Origin: Dehalococcoidia bacterium
GTDB taxonomy: Bacteria > Chloroflexota > Dehalococcoidia > Lucifugimonadales > UBA3495
Assembly: GCA_003523055.1 (NCBI GenBank)
Contig: DPHC01000002.1
Location: 31,150 to 74,531, forward strand
Direction of reading: 5' to 3'
Length of the DNA: 43,382 nt
Part shown: positions 23,571 through 32,259 of the stretch, piece after piece
Layout: each line of letters opens with the position of its first letter
How positions within the stretch are numbered: position 1 is the stretch's first letter
Notes under the pieces: model-generated
The model's database searches: none
Told to the model about the DNA's origin: nothing
What the model saw: the letters and a program-made list of their open reading frames with translations, nothing else
Position numbers and translations under genes: made by a program

Positions 23571-25229
23571 ATGTCAAAAATGTCAGGTGGAGAAGTTATA
23601 GTCCAATCTCTTGTTAGAGAAGGAGTTGAATTTTTATTCGGACTCCCAGGTGTTCAAATGTACGGTTTAGTTGCAGCATTGAGAGAACATCCTGAAGTTA
23701 AAATGATCGTGCCGCGACATGAACAGGCAACTACTTACATGGCTGATGGGTATGCAAGAGCTAGTGGCAAGGTTGGGGTAGCAATGGTAGTGCCTGGACC
23801 GGGTCTATATAATGCCGCTGCTGGACTATCTACAGCTTATTCAACTTCTTCCCCTGTATTGATGATAGCAGGACAAATCCCACGAGCAACAATCGGTCTG
23901 GATCTAGGAGGACTTCATGAAGTTAATGAACAACTCGATATCGTCAGACCTGTGACTAAGTATAGTAAAAGAGTGTTAAGGCCAAATGAAATACCAGGAG
24001 CCATTTCAGAAGCCTTCGACGCTATGAGAAACGGGCACCCCAGACCAACTCATATAGAAATGCCTCCAGAAACCTTAGTAGAGCAAGATGATGTTGAATT
24101 GCTAGAAAGTGTTCCGGTTATCCGGCATCCAGCCTCTGACGAATCTATAGAGGAGGCTGCTAAATTGATAATTGGGGCCAAACATCCAGTCATATATGTT
24201 GGTACAGGGGTTATCAGGTCTGAAGCCGAAAAAGAATTCCAGGCCTTCACAGAAGCAACTAATATAGCGGTCATCACAAGCCCGTCATCCAAAGGAGTAA
24301 TATCTGACGCACACCCACATAGCCTAGGGGCTGGATTAAGAGGAAGCGGGCAGTTAAAGGATGTCATCGAGGCTGCCGATGTGGTCATCGCTGTGGGTAC
24401 TCGATATGCTTTACGAAACCCTTCAGGTCAATCCGCTAAACTAGTCCACATTGATGTGGATGAACAAGAAATAGGAAGACATCATAAAAACGTCCTCCCG
24501 GTCGTTGGTGATGCGAAAGTTACTCTATTGAAATTGACTGCTGAAATTGAGCGACAAGGAGGAACTAAAAACGAATCTCCTTCTGAGAAAGTCAAAGGAA
24601 TCAGAGACATTTTGGATTCCGGAGAAGAAAGCCTGGAACCACAGAATTCGATTTTGAACTCTCTAAGAGATGGGGTTCCTAAAAATGGCACAATGGTGTT
24701 TGACATGACTCAAATGGGTTATTACTCAAAAGCTTTTTGGAAAACATATGAATCCAGAACTTATATAGATTCAGGCTACTCTGGAAACCTTGGTTTCGCC
24801 TATGCTACCGCATTAGGAGCTAAAGTAGCAAAACCAGATACTGCGGTAATCGCAGTGTGCGGTGATGGAGGATTTATGTACAATGTTCAAGAATTATCAA
24901 CTGCTGTTAAATACGGCATAAATGTCGTTGCTGTGGTTTTCAACGACGGTCATTACGGTAACGTAAGAAGAGATTTGGAGCATGACTGGGATGGGGATTA
25001 CGAAACTGATTTTGTTAATCCAGATTTCGTAAAGATGGCAGAATCATTTGGTGCTTTAGGCATCAAAGTAGACGACCCTGCTAAAGTTGGCGAAGCAGTC
25101 CAAAAAGCATTAGCAGCTAATTGCCCAGCGATTATAGATGTGACAATGTATGACACGAATGAACTGCCGTTCCCATATGAAGGATCTGCTCCGTGGAGAG
25201 TTCCTCAAGACGGATTACTAGAGAAATAG
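23571..25229 (+). CDS. Thiamine-diphosphate-dependent enzyme, acetolactate synthase-like
   Basis: The 552-aa product has the three-domain layout of ThDP decarboxylases. The N-terminal PYR domain carries the catalytic Glu51 (PRHEQ). A central domain has the KRVLRPNEIPGAISEAFDAM segment. The C-terminal PP domain has the metal/ThDP motif GDGGFMYNVQEL running to VFND. It resembles acetolactate synthase or benzoylformate/oxalyl-CoA-type decarboxylases; no small regulatory subunit gene is adjacent, so valine synthesis is less likely than a catabolic C-C cleavage or formation. GAGG lies before the ATG. It is divergent from the UGSC operon, suggesting a shared regulatory region. It ends at a strong hairpin shared with the convergent amidase gene. 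Confidence 0.9.
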   Translation: MSKMSGGEVIVQSLVREGVEFLFGLPGVQMYGLVAALREHPEVKMIVPRHEQATTYMADGYARASGKVGVAMVVPGPGLYNAAAGLSTAYSTSSPVLMIAGQIPRATIGLDLGGLHEVNEQLDIVRPVTKYSKRVLRPNEIPGAISEAFDAMRNGHPRPTHIEMPPETLVEQDDVELLESVPVIRHPASDESIEEAAKLIIGAKHPVIYVGTGVIRSEAEKEFQAFTEATNIAVITSPSSKGVISDAHPHSLGAGLRGSGQLKDVIEAADVVIAVGTRYALRNPSGQSAKLVHIDVDEQEIGRHHKNVLPVVGDAKVTLLKLTAEIERQGGTKNESPSEKVKGIRDILDSGEESLEPQNSILNSLRDGVPKNGTMVFDMTQMGYYSKAFWKTYESRTYIDSGYSGNLGFAYATALGAKVAKPDTAVIAVCGDGGFMYNVQELSTAVKYGINVVAVVFNDGHYGNVRRDLEHDWDGDYETDFVNPDFVKMAESFGALGIKVDDPAKVGEAVQKALAANCPAIIDVTMYDTNELPFPYEGSAPWRVPQDGLLEK

Positions 25230-25240
25230 GTTTCCTAATC

Positions 25241-25284
25241 GGCACAACTGAGCACCTCCTATATTGGCGGGTGCTCGTTGTGCC
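25241..25284. terminator. Bidirectional terminator hairpin overlapping the end of the amidase gene
   Basis: GGCACAAC-T-GAGCACC pairs with GGTGCTC-GTTGTGCC, a 15-bp stem with one bulge and a 13-nt loop. The right arm encodes the last residues of the amidase, so the element serves both convergent genes. Confidence 0.75.
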
Positions 25285-26683
25285 AAGGGGTGGCCTGCTC
25301 AAATGCGTAGGCACAGTTAAAAACGGTTTGTTCATTAAACGGTTTGCCTGCTAGTTGTAATCCAATTGGGATGCTTTTGCTGCCGATTATCTTGAATCCA
25401 CATGGAATAGATATTGCAGGTCCGCTTACCAAACTGAATAAACCCCTGTACATACTCTTTCTAAGAGAAGTCTTGGCATTGTCCAAATTTTTCAATCCTG
25501 GGGTCTCATCAATCACTCCAGCTACAGTTTCATCAGTTGGCATCATAATGATATCGTATTGCCTAAAAGCGTTCAGCACCTCGCTGCGGATTTGGGTTCG
25601 GAGTTTTTGAGCCTTGTAATAAACTTGTGCTGGAATTAATTCTCCTGTCAAGAATGACACTCTGGTATTGTGATGGAAGTCTCCAGGTCTTTCTCGTACC
25701 CATTGAGGATTTAGACTAACTCTGTCAACAAAACTGATGGTGCGGCTCACAGCCCCAGCGTCAGAGGTTATAGGTATTGATATTGTATCAACTTGAGCTC
25801 CTAGAGATTTGAACACTGAGATTGCTTCTTGCATAGAAGTTTTTATATCGGGGTCTAATAAGCAATTAGGACCATCTATAAACTCATGAAGCACGGCGAT
25901 TTTCAGCCCTTTTATGTCACTATTTAACTTTTCTGAATATTTGGGAACAGGTCTTGGACTTGTGTATGTATCTAAGGGGTCTTCACCGGCAATTATTGAG
26001 AGTATAAGAGCTGAATCTTTGACCGTTCTCGTCAATGGCCCAAGGGTATCCAGGGACCATGCGGCTCCGTCTAAGCCGTTTCTACTGACAAGTCCCCAAG
26101 AAGGGCGTATCCCTACTATTCCGCAGTTTGCAGCTGGACCCCGTATGGAACCACCTGTATCTTCTCCTATCGCTGCAGCGCACATTCCTGAAGCAGTAGC
26201 TGCGCCAGCTCCAGTACTAGAAGTTCCTGGATCTCTTGTTGTGTCCCACGGGTTGAATGTCATTCCATAATAGGATGTTATTGGATCTCCCATGGCAAAT
26301 TCAGTCATGTTGAGTTTTCCTACAACTATGGCACCGGCTGATTTTAGTCTGGACACTATAGTAGCATCTTCTGATGGCACAAACTCAGATCGGATTAATG
26401 AAGCACTGGTTGTTTTGATCCCTCGAGTATGGACTTGGTCCTTGATCCCTATTGGTATTCCCTGCAGTGGACCCATAGGTTTTTCAGAAAGAAGGTGTTC
26501 TTGTGATGACAAGGCTTCCGCAATTGCTTGATCTTCCATTATCGTTATATAAGCATTAAGTACAGGGTTCAACTCCTTTATTCTTGTTAAATATTTGCCA
26601 ACTATGTCCACAGGTGATTTCGCTTTAGTTTTAATTTGGTTGAGTAAAAAATGGATGTCTGAAAATATTAATTTATCATTCAT
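25259..26683 (-). CDS. Amidase-signature family hydrolase (GatA/AtzE-like)
   Basis: The 474-aa amidase has the Ser-cisSer-Lys triad of the family: Lys81 in IPIGIKD, Ser155 in the GTSSTG loop and Ser179 in EDTGGSIRGP; the 24-residue gap between the two serines matches GatA. The rest (AWSLDTLGPLTRTVKDSALIL) also fits. It hydrolyses an amide or acts as the GatA subunit. The next gene upstream encodes a GatC-like helper and overlaps it by 8 nt, as in GatCA and AtzG-AtzE pairs. With no gatB nearby and a catabolic context, a stand-alone hydrolase is more likely than tRNA amidation, but this is inference. The 3' end lies in a terminator hairpin. Confidence 0.9.
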   Translation of the reverse strand: MNDKLIFSDIHFLLNQIKTKAKSPVDIVGKYLTRIKELNPVLNAYITIMEDQAIAEALSSQEHLLSEKPMGPLQGIPIGIKDQVHTRGIKTTSASLIRSEFVPSEDATIVSRLKSAGAIVVGKLNMTEFAMGDPITSYYGMTFNPWDTTRDPGTSSTGAGAATASGMCAAAIGEDTGGSIRGPAANCGIVGIRPSWGLVSRNGLDGAAWSLDTLGPLTRTVKDSALILSIIAGEDPLDTYTSPRPVPKYSEKLNSDIKGLKIAVLHEFIDGPNCLLDPDIKTSMQEAISVFKSLGAQVDTISIPITSDAGAVSRTISFVDRVSLNPQWVRERPGDFHHNTRVSFLTGELIPAQVYYKAQKLRTQIRSEVLNAFRQYDIIMMPTDETVAGVIDETPGLKNLDNAKTSLRKSMYRGLFSLVSGPAISIPCGFKIIGSKSIPIGLQLAGKPFNEQTVFNCAYAFEQATPWHNEHPPI

Positions 26684-26870
26684 TCGACTTGAATTCCTCC
26701 AAAATAATAGGCAGTGGATGGATTGTATTTGTTCCTTTGATGTCTATCCCGTCCATGTAACTTAACAACGCGTTTATACTAAAACTGACATCGTCTAAAT
26801 CCGTTGAGTTGATTTGCAAACCCACCGCCTTTGCTAGTGATTGGATGTCGCTATGGTTTAATTCCGTCAT
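26676..26870 (-). CDS. GatC/AtzG-like amidase partner protein
   Basis: The 64-aa product begins MTELNHSDIQSLAKAVGLQ and ends in a HPLPIIL-type stretch, which resembles GatC and the AtzG family (helix, loop and extended strand that wraps the amidase). It would stabilise the amidase encoded next to it. AGGAGG lies just before the ATG and the end overlaps the amidase start by 8 nt, so the two are translationally linked. It is shorter than a typical GatC (about 95 aa), closer to AtzG-like proteins. Confidence 0.7.
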   Translation of the reverse strand: MTELNHSDIQSLAKAVGLQINSTDLDDVSFSINALLSYMDGIDIKGTNTIHPLPIILEEFKSNE

Positions 26871-26889
26871 GTTTTTCCTCCTGTTATTT

Positions 26890-29340
26890 TTAGGGAGCCG
26901 TTGTCTCGATGGAGACAGGATTTGGTATTCCTAATTCTTCCGTAATACGGTTTATTGATAAAGCCATGGAGAGCATAGTTTTTTCAATTTTGTCGGTAAT
27001 GCCGTCCCAGCCGTCATCATCTATTCCCTTCTTTTGAGCGGATACTAGGCCTTTCATATACATGTCGTATGCCTCAACTAGTCGTTCTTGTTGTTCATAA
27101 ATATTTCCTAATAAATAGAATGCCGTATATGAATTGTGTGAATCTCCAGTTAACGAGAGAGATGTTTCCAGTAATGGTATGCTTTCCAAAGGAGTATCTG
27201 CTTTCATGTAAAAACGGGCTAATCCGTTGTATAAGTCATACGAATTTGGAGAAAGAGAAATAGCTGTACGATAGGCTGAATAAGCTACTTGGTCAAATTT
27301 TAAGTCGAATGCAGATTGGGAATAAACTAAAGCGGGGTACCAGTCGAACGGTTGCTGTAGATGTCCATTCTGGGCGTAAACATGGGCCTGGTAAAAAAAG
27401 CATTCTTTTAGGTGATCAAAATCTATGAATGTGGAACACTCACTCTGTATAAGTGTGTATTTAGAATTGATGTAATCTGGCATTAAGCGCAATGCATAAT
27501 ATTGGTAATGGTAATTTACTGGGAGGTCAGGGGCTAATTTAATAGCTTTTTCAAACCCCAGATAGCCTTCTTGGAAATTACCCTCGTTATAGGCTATCTT
27601 GCTCTCGGCAGATATAGTTCCGGCTCGGTAATAATTGATTGATTTTGTTAATGTTATCGAGCCCAAAATCAAAGTTATAGAAACCAAAACTGCTATCCTC
27701 ATAATCAATTCGGGTCTCTGGAGTACATTGCCCCGCATACTAGGGAATTGAGGTGCTGGGCGTATCTTAATGATGAACCAGCTTAAAAAAGCCAATAAAG
27801 TCCAAGTGAAAACCGTGTCTGTTGTTTTGGAAATTCCAACTTGTTGTTCAATGATGCGACACAAAAGGACAATTGTTAAACAGGTGAAGAGAATTAATTC
27901 AGGGGTATGTCGCCTGGAGATGATCGGCTTAATCAAAGTCACCAGTATGAATATTGGAGCACCAAACAAAACCATACATGCTATCAATCCTGTGAATCCT
28001 TGTTCCGCTAATTGATGTAGGTACATATTGTGTGCTTGGTCAGGGCTCGCCGGTATCTGAAGTTTTCCGAACGGAGGAGCTTTTAGCAAAAAGGCAGGCT
28101 GAAACATTTCAGGTCCATAACCGAATAATAACCGTGTAAAATACGTTGAGAATTCACTATTTGGTAACTCGGTTCTTTGTTGAGCAAATAACAATGTAGT
28201 TTTCCAAATGTAAAGTCTTGAATTCAAGCTACTGTTTAAAGAATTGCCGCTTTCCGAATTGATGGATAAATCTTGTTGAGGGACCAGCGTATCAGTCGGA
28301 ACCATTGTGGCGGTAGGATTGTTTAAAAAATCATTTTGAGGAACCAGCAATGAGTCTTTCAAAACTGAAGTGGAACCAAATATTATGAGAGTCAACAATC
28401 CTGAAGTTATAATGAAAATTGATATATTTCTAATTGTTGACTTAGTGGAAAACCAGATACCCGCACCTGTGATTAAAACTATCAAAATGAGACAGCTGTA
28501 TAATGGTCCTCGGCTGCCAGTCAAGATGATACCCAAAAACTGGATGGATAGCACCGAAGATAAACCGATAAATTTAACCCAATAATGAATTTTGCTAAGG
28601 TTCAATTTGTTTGTTAAAAATCCCAACGATTGAGATAAAGTAAATCCGATTGTTAATAGCAACACGGATCCTGCGATTAGTGAATTACCTAACGTCGAAG
28701 CTGTTTCCCTATATGATGATTCATTAACCTTTAACCAATCGTATCCTAAATATTCAAAAAATCCATATCCAGATATAAATGCACCTGAAAGAGCTATTAT
28801 CCAAAACAAGTGTTCAATTTGAGCTCTATTTTTGAATTGGCTGAGAATTATAAAATAAAACAATCCGTAAAACATTACGCTGTGGAGTGAGAACGGATCG
28901 TTACCGGCTTGTTGCCCCCACATACTGGTTCTAGTATGTGCTGACAATAGAGTAGCCACAATCGAAATTAATATATATAAAAAAAGAGCTAACGTTATTA
29001 AATTTTGGATTTTAAAGTTGAAAAGGTATGAACGGCATTTGGAAAATAACACTGTGGTTGAAGAGTATAATTTCCCTGATAAATACTGAGATATTGAGCG
29101 TTTAATCAGTTGAACGAAAATCAAAGTTAGAATTATTGAAGTCATAACTCGGAAAAATACTGTTTTAGGGACCTCGTATCGAGAATACATGTCCTGAGAA
29201 ACAAATCCTGTATCTGAAGCCAATGCTAGAGGAAGAAAAAATAAAGTGGCAAGGCACAGGACTTCAATCGTTATGTTTATGTATCGATCGAATTTATGCA
29301 TTATCGTAATTGTAAGGTACCTAAGGTAGACCTTCAACAA
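26890..29340 (-). CDS. O-antigen ligase-like membrane protein with C-terminal TPR repeats
   Basis: The 816-aa product has about ten or more hydrophobic segments (residues 25-560). The Wzy_C region is recognisable by LTGSRGPLYS and by GYGPEMFQ with HNMYLHQLAEQGFTGL. A soluble C-terminal part (about 580-800) contains TPR-like helices (YNEGNFQEGYLGFEKAIKLAP, LYNGLARFYMKADTPLESIPLL). Such proteins ligate or polymerise surface glycans; the lipid-linked sugar transferase at 5.5-6.3 kb could serve the same pathway, but the genes are not linked. The start is uncertain: TTG at 29340 or ATG at 29301; neither has a good Shine-Dalgarno. A Ser/Thr/Pro/Asn-rich loop (about 340-380) lies between membrane segments. 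Confidence 0.85.
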   Translation of the reverse strand: MLKVYLRYLTITIMHKFDRYINITIEVLCLATLFFLPLALASDTGFVSQDMYSRYEVPKTVFFRVMTSIILTLIFVQLIKRSISQYLSGKLYSSTTVLFSKCRSYLFNFKIQNLITLALFLYILISIVATLLSAHTRTSMWGQQAGNDPFSLHSVMFYGLFYFIILSQFKNRAQIEHLFWIIALSGAFISGYGFFEYLGYDWLKVNESSYRETASTLGNSLIAGSVLLLTIGFTLSQSLGFLTNKLNLSKIHYWVKFIGLSSVLSIQFLGIILTGSRGPLYSCLILIVLITGAGIWFSTKSTIRNISIFIITSGLLTLIIFGSTSVLKDSLLVPQNDFLNNPTATMVPTDTLVPQQDLSINSESGNSLNSSLNSRLYIWKTTLLFAQQRTELPNSEFSTYFTRLLFGYGPEMFQPAFLLKAPPFGKLQIPASPDQAHNMYLHQLAEQGFTGLIACMVLFGAPIFILVTLIKPIISRRHTPELILFTCLTIVLLCRIIEQQVGISKTTDTVFTWTLLAFLSWFIIKIRPAPQFPSMRGNVLQRPELIMRIAVLVSITLILGSITLTKSINYYRAGTISAESKIAYNEGNFQEGYLGFEKAIKLAPDLPVNYHYQYYALRLMPDYINSKYTLIQSECSTFIDFDHLKECFFYQAHVYAQNGHLQQPFDWYPALVYSQSAFDLKFDQVAYSAYRTAISLSPNSYDLYNGLARFYMKADTPLESIPLLETSLSLTGDSHNSYTAFYLLGNIYEQQERLVEAYDMYMKGLVSAQKKGIDDDGWDGITDKIEKTMLSMALSINRITEELGIPNPVSIETTAP

Positions 29341-29382
29341 GGTTAATTCATCTTTGTGTAAAAGCTGCAGTCAATCTCAGTT

Positions 29383-29673
29383 TTAAATCACTGAAAATCC
29401 CAAAGTAAACATTATAAAATACAATATTCCGATAGCTAAAACCAATAGGAACGAAGAGATCCCGAGCACTGCGAAAAATGCTAATATTGAGCCAACTATC
29501 TCTTTCTCTATAACCTCCATCGGTAAAGGCTTTTCGATTACAATAAGGGTGGGTGCATCAGGCATAATATCTGTCATTGAAAAAGAAGGGGTTCTTGAAT
29601 ATTCTGTCCGATTCTCAAAAATCTCTCGTGCGGCTATTGATGCGGACAAAGTGTTACGGAGCATCATTCTCAT
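29383..29673 (-). CDS. Hypothetical small membrane protein with a C-terminal hydrophobic segment
   Basis: The 96-aa product has a polar N-terminal half and a single hydrophobic helix near the C-terminus (about 63-95). I recognise no family. The reading frame is intact and lies on the same strand upstream of the O-antigen ligase-like gene, but there is only a weak ribosome-binding site, so expression is uncertain. Confidence 0.35.
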   Translation of the reverse strand: MRMMLRNTLSASIAAREIFENRTEYSRTPSFSMTDIMPDAPTLIVIEKPLPMEVIEKEIVGSILAFFAVLGISSFLLVLAIGILYFIMFTLGFSVI

Positions 29674-29755
29674 TATTTCACTGCAAATAGGTATGATTTT
29701 AAACTAACCAATGTGATTATACATGATACTAAGTTTAAAAAAATGAATTAAATAT

Positions 29756-29785
29756 TTGCAAAGTAATCGATACTTGTACTATATT
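29756..29785 (+). promoter_or_regulatory. Putative promoter of malate synthase G
   Basis: TTGCAA (4/6) and TATATT (5/6) are separated by 18 bp. Transcription would start about 24 bp before the chosen ATG at 29816, which supports that start over an earlier in-frame TTG that lies inside this promoter. Confidence 0.45.
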
Positions 29786-29815
29786 GATTTGATAATAACT
29801 ATTTGGATTAACAAA

Positions 29816-31972
29816 ATGAACACCTACATACAACAAGACGAATTTAAAATAGCAACTGTGTATTACAATTTTCTAAATCAAGAAGTGTTACCAGAATTAG
29901 GAATTGGAATAGAAGAATTTTGGAAAGGGACCAAGCAGTTAATACGTGAATTGGCACCCCGCAATAAACAATTGCTAGCTAAACGCCAAACCCTGCAAGA
30001 ACAAATAGATACTTGGCATACTAATAATCCCATTTCGACTACACAATTGGGAGCATACAAACAAATGTTGATAGACATCGGATATTTGGTGCCGGAGGGA
30101 CCAGATTTCGTGATCACCACCGATAATGTAGATCCTGAAATAAAAGATATTGCAGGCCCTCAATTAGTTGTTCCCATAACAAATGCGCGATATGCACTGA
30201 ATGCTGCGAATGCAAGATGGGGCAGTTTGTATGATGCGTTATATGGAACTGATGTGATTTCAGAAGAAAACGGACAAGGAAAAACGACCACCTACAATGA
30301 AGTGCGAGGATCTGCTGTAATTAAAAAAGCCAAAGAATTATTAGATTTGGCAATCCCGTTAAAAAATAATTCCCATGGTGAAGCCACTAAATACTTTATT
30401 AGCAATGGTCAAGTTGTTATCAATTTAGGTAATAACCACACTACATCTGTGAAAGACCCTAGTCAGTTTGTGGGATGGAATGGCGAAGCTGAATGTCCTT
30501 CTTCAATATTTTTTCAATCAAACGGACTCCACGTGCAGATGGTTTTCGACAATGAATCTATAGTCGGCCAAACAGATATGGCCGGGTTGTCTGATGTGGT
30601 TTTAGAATCTGCAATTACCACCATTATAGATTTAGAAGATTCAATTGCGGCAGTCGACGCAGAAGATAAAGTAAACGCCTATAGGAATTGGAAAGGTTTA
30701 ATGGCAGGGACGCTTACCACTTCGTTTGAAAAGAATGGAAAGATTCTTGAACGAACATTAAACAGTGATAAGGAATTTCTCAACCCCCAAGGAATGCCGA
30801 CCACTTTATCTGGACGGGCGCTTTTGTTAATCCGAAATGTGGGCCACTTGATGACTTCAAATTTAATATTTTTTGACAACGAAGAAGTACCTGAAGGTAT
30901 TATTGATGGGATTACCACTGTGTTGATCGGACTGTACGATGTCAAAAGCAGGAATGTCAATTCAAAAACTGGATCCATATACATTGTAAAACCTAAAATG
31001 CATGGACCTGAAGAAGTAAAATTTACTGATGACTTGTTCACTGGAATAGAAACTTTCTTGGGATTAACTCCGCTAACTATCAAAATGGGAATCATGGATG
31101 AAGAACGACGAACAACTGTTAACTTAAAAGAATGCATTAGAGCCGCTTCTTCAAGGGTAGCGTTTATCAATACCGGTTTTTTGGATAGAACTGGAGATGA
31201 GATTCACACGTCAATGAAGGCTGGCCCCATGGTCAGAAAAGGCGACATGAAATCTTCTTCTTGGATATCAGCTTATGAAGACTGGAATGTCGACATTGGA
31301 ATTCAATGTGGCTTGCCTGGTAAGGCCCAAATAGGAAAAGGGATGTGGGCAATGCCAGATTTAATGGCAGATATGTTGATACAAAAAGAAAATCACCCAA
31401 ATGCAGGAGCAAACACCGCATGGGTTCCGTCTCCTACGGCTGCTACTCTCCATGCGCTCCATTATCATTCAATTAATGTTAAGGAACGTCAAATTGAACT
31501 ATCTTCACGACCTAGGGCCAATTTGGACAATATACTTACGATACCTATATCATACGATCCAACATGGTCTGAAGAAGAAGTGACCTCGGAATTAGAAAAC
31601 AACATTCAAGGAATCTTGGGGTACGTAGTAAGATGGGTGGATCAAGGAGTGGGTTGCTCTAAAGTTCCAGATATCAATGAGATTGGGTTAATGGAAGATC
31701 GAGCCACTTTAAGAATTTCAAGCCAACATATAGCAAACTGGTTATTCCATGGAATTTGTAGCGAAGAACAAGTTTTGAGTATTTTTGGATACATGGCAAA
31801 GGTAGTTGACAGACAAAATGAATCTGATCCAGCATATATTCCTATGGGTCAAAGTACAGGCAACAACATAGCATTCAATGCTGCTAAGGCATTGGTGTTT
31901 CAAGGCATTGACCAACCGTCTGGATATACCGAACCTATCCTTCATGACCAACGTAAAGCTGTTAAAGGTTAA
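29816..31972 (+). CDS. glcB: Malate synthase G
   Basis: The 718-aa TIM-barrel enzyme condenses glyoxylate with acetyl-CoA to malate. Signatures of isoform G are IIDLEDSIAAVDAEDK, LLIRNVGHLMTSN, KPKMHGPEEVKFTDDLF, MGIMDEERRTTVNLKECI and the late catalytic region WVPSPTAATLHALHYH. The length is near the usual 720. I start at ATG 29816 because the frame upstream is inside the promoter. Malate synthase G normally handles glyoxylate from glycolate or purine catabolism; no isocitrate lyase is seen in this window. The 3' end runs into a short gap before the convergent ferredoxin gene. Confidence 0.96.
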   Translation: MNTYIQQDEFKIATVYYNFLNQEVLPELGIGIEEFWKGTKQLIRELAPRNKQLLAKRQTLQEQIDTWHTNNPISTTQLGAYKQMLIDIGYLVPEGPDFVITTDNVDPEIKDIAGPQLVVPITNARYALNAANARWGSLYDALYGTDVISEENGQGKTTTYNEVRGSAVIKKAKELLDLAIPLKNNSHGEATKYFISNGQVVINLGNNHTTSVKDPSQFVGWNGEAECPSSIFFQSNGLHVQMVFDNESIVGQTDMAGLSDVVLESAITTIIDLEDSIAAVDAEDKVNAYRNWKGLMAGTLTTSFEKNGKILERTLNSDKEFLNPQGMPTTLSGRALLLIRNVGHLMTSNLIFFDNEEVPEGIIDGITTVLIGLYDVKSRNVNSKTGSIYIVKPKMHGPEEVKFTDDLFTGIETFLGLTPLTIKMGIMDEERRTTVNLKECIRAASSRVAFINTGFLDRTGDEIHTSMKAGPMVRKGDMKSSSWISAYEDWNVDIGIQCGLPGKAQIGKGMWAMPDLMADMLIQKENHPNAGANTAWVPSPTAATLHALHYHSINVKERQIELSSRPRANLDNILTIPISYDPTWSEEEVTSELENNIQGILGYVVRWVDQGVGCSKVPDINEIGLMEDRATLRISSQHIANWLFHGICSEEQVLSIFGYMAKVVDRQNESDPAYIPMGQSTGNNIAFNAAKALVFQGIDQPSGYTEPILHDQRKAVKG

Positions 31973-32008
31973 TAGAGAACACTTCCATTAAAGATAATCA
32001 ACTAATCC

Positions 32009-32248
32009 TTACGCAAAATATTGTTTATTCAATAAAATAAAACCGTCCCATTGTGCAGGGACTCCATAACCATCAAAAATTGCTTGTGCAGGACATACTG
32101 GCTCACAATAATTACAGTTGGTACAAACAGCTGGGTTGATAAAATATTGTTCCGATCCTTCGTCCGATTTTATACAGTTTACTGGACAAACATCAACGCA
32201 ACTTGCGTCTTTTACCCCAATACAGGGTTGAGTAATAACAAATGCCAC
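32009..32248 (-). CDS. 7Fe-type ferredoxin (3Fe-4S and 4Fe-4S)
   Basis: The 79-aa ferredoxin carries C9, C17, C21 and C25, then C42, C45, C48 and C52. The wide C9-x7-C17 spacing is the sign of a 3Fe-4S/4Fe-4S ferredoxin rather than a 2x4Fe one. The C-terminus (GYGVPAQWDGFILLNKQYFA) is an extra tail. Start is GTG with GGAGG 4 nt upstream. It lies 11 nt downstream of the ThDP enzyme gene on the same strand and is probably its electron partner or a partner of another oxidoreductase; that is inference. Confidence 0.9.
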   Translation of the reverse strand: MAFVITQPCIGVKDASCVDVCPVNCIKSDEGSEQYFINPAVCTNCNYCEPVCPAQAIFDGYGVPAQWDGFILLNKQYFA

Positions 32249-32259
32249 GTTCCCTCCGT

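Noticed and set aside
30679..31170. Minus-strand open frame of 163 codons
   Set aside because: Shadow of malate synthase G; no ribosome-binding site and no family resemblance.
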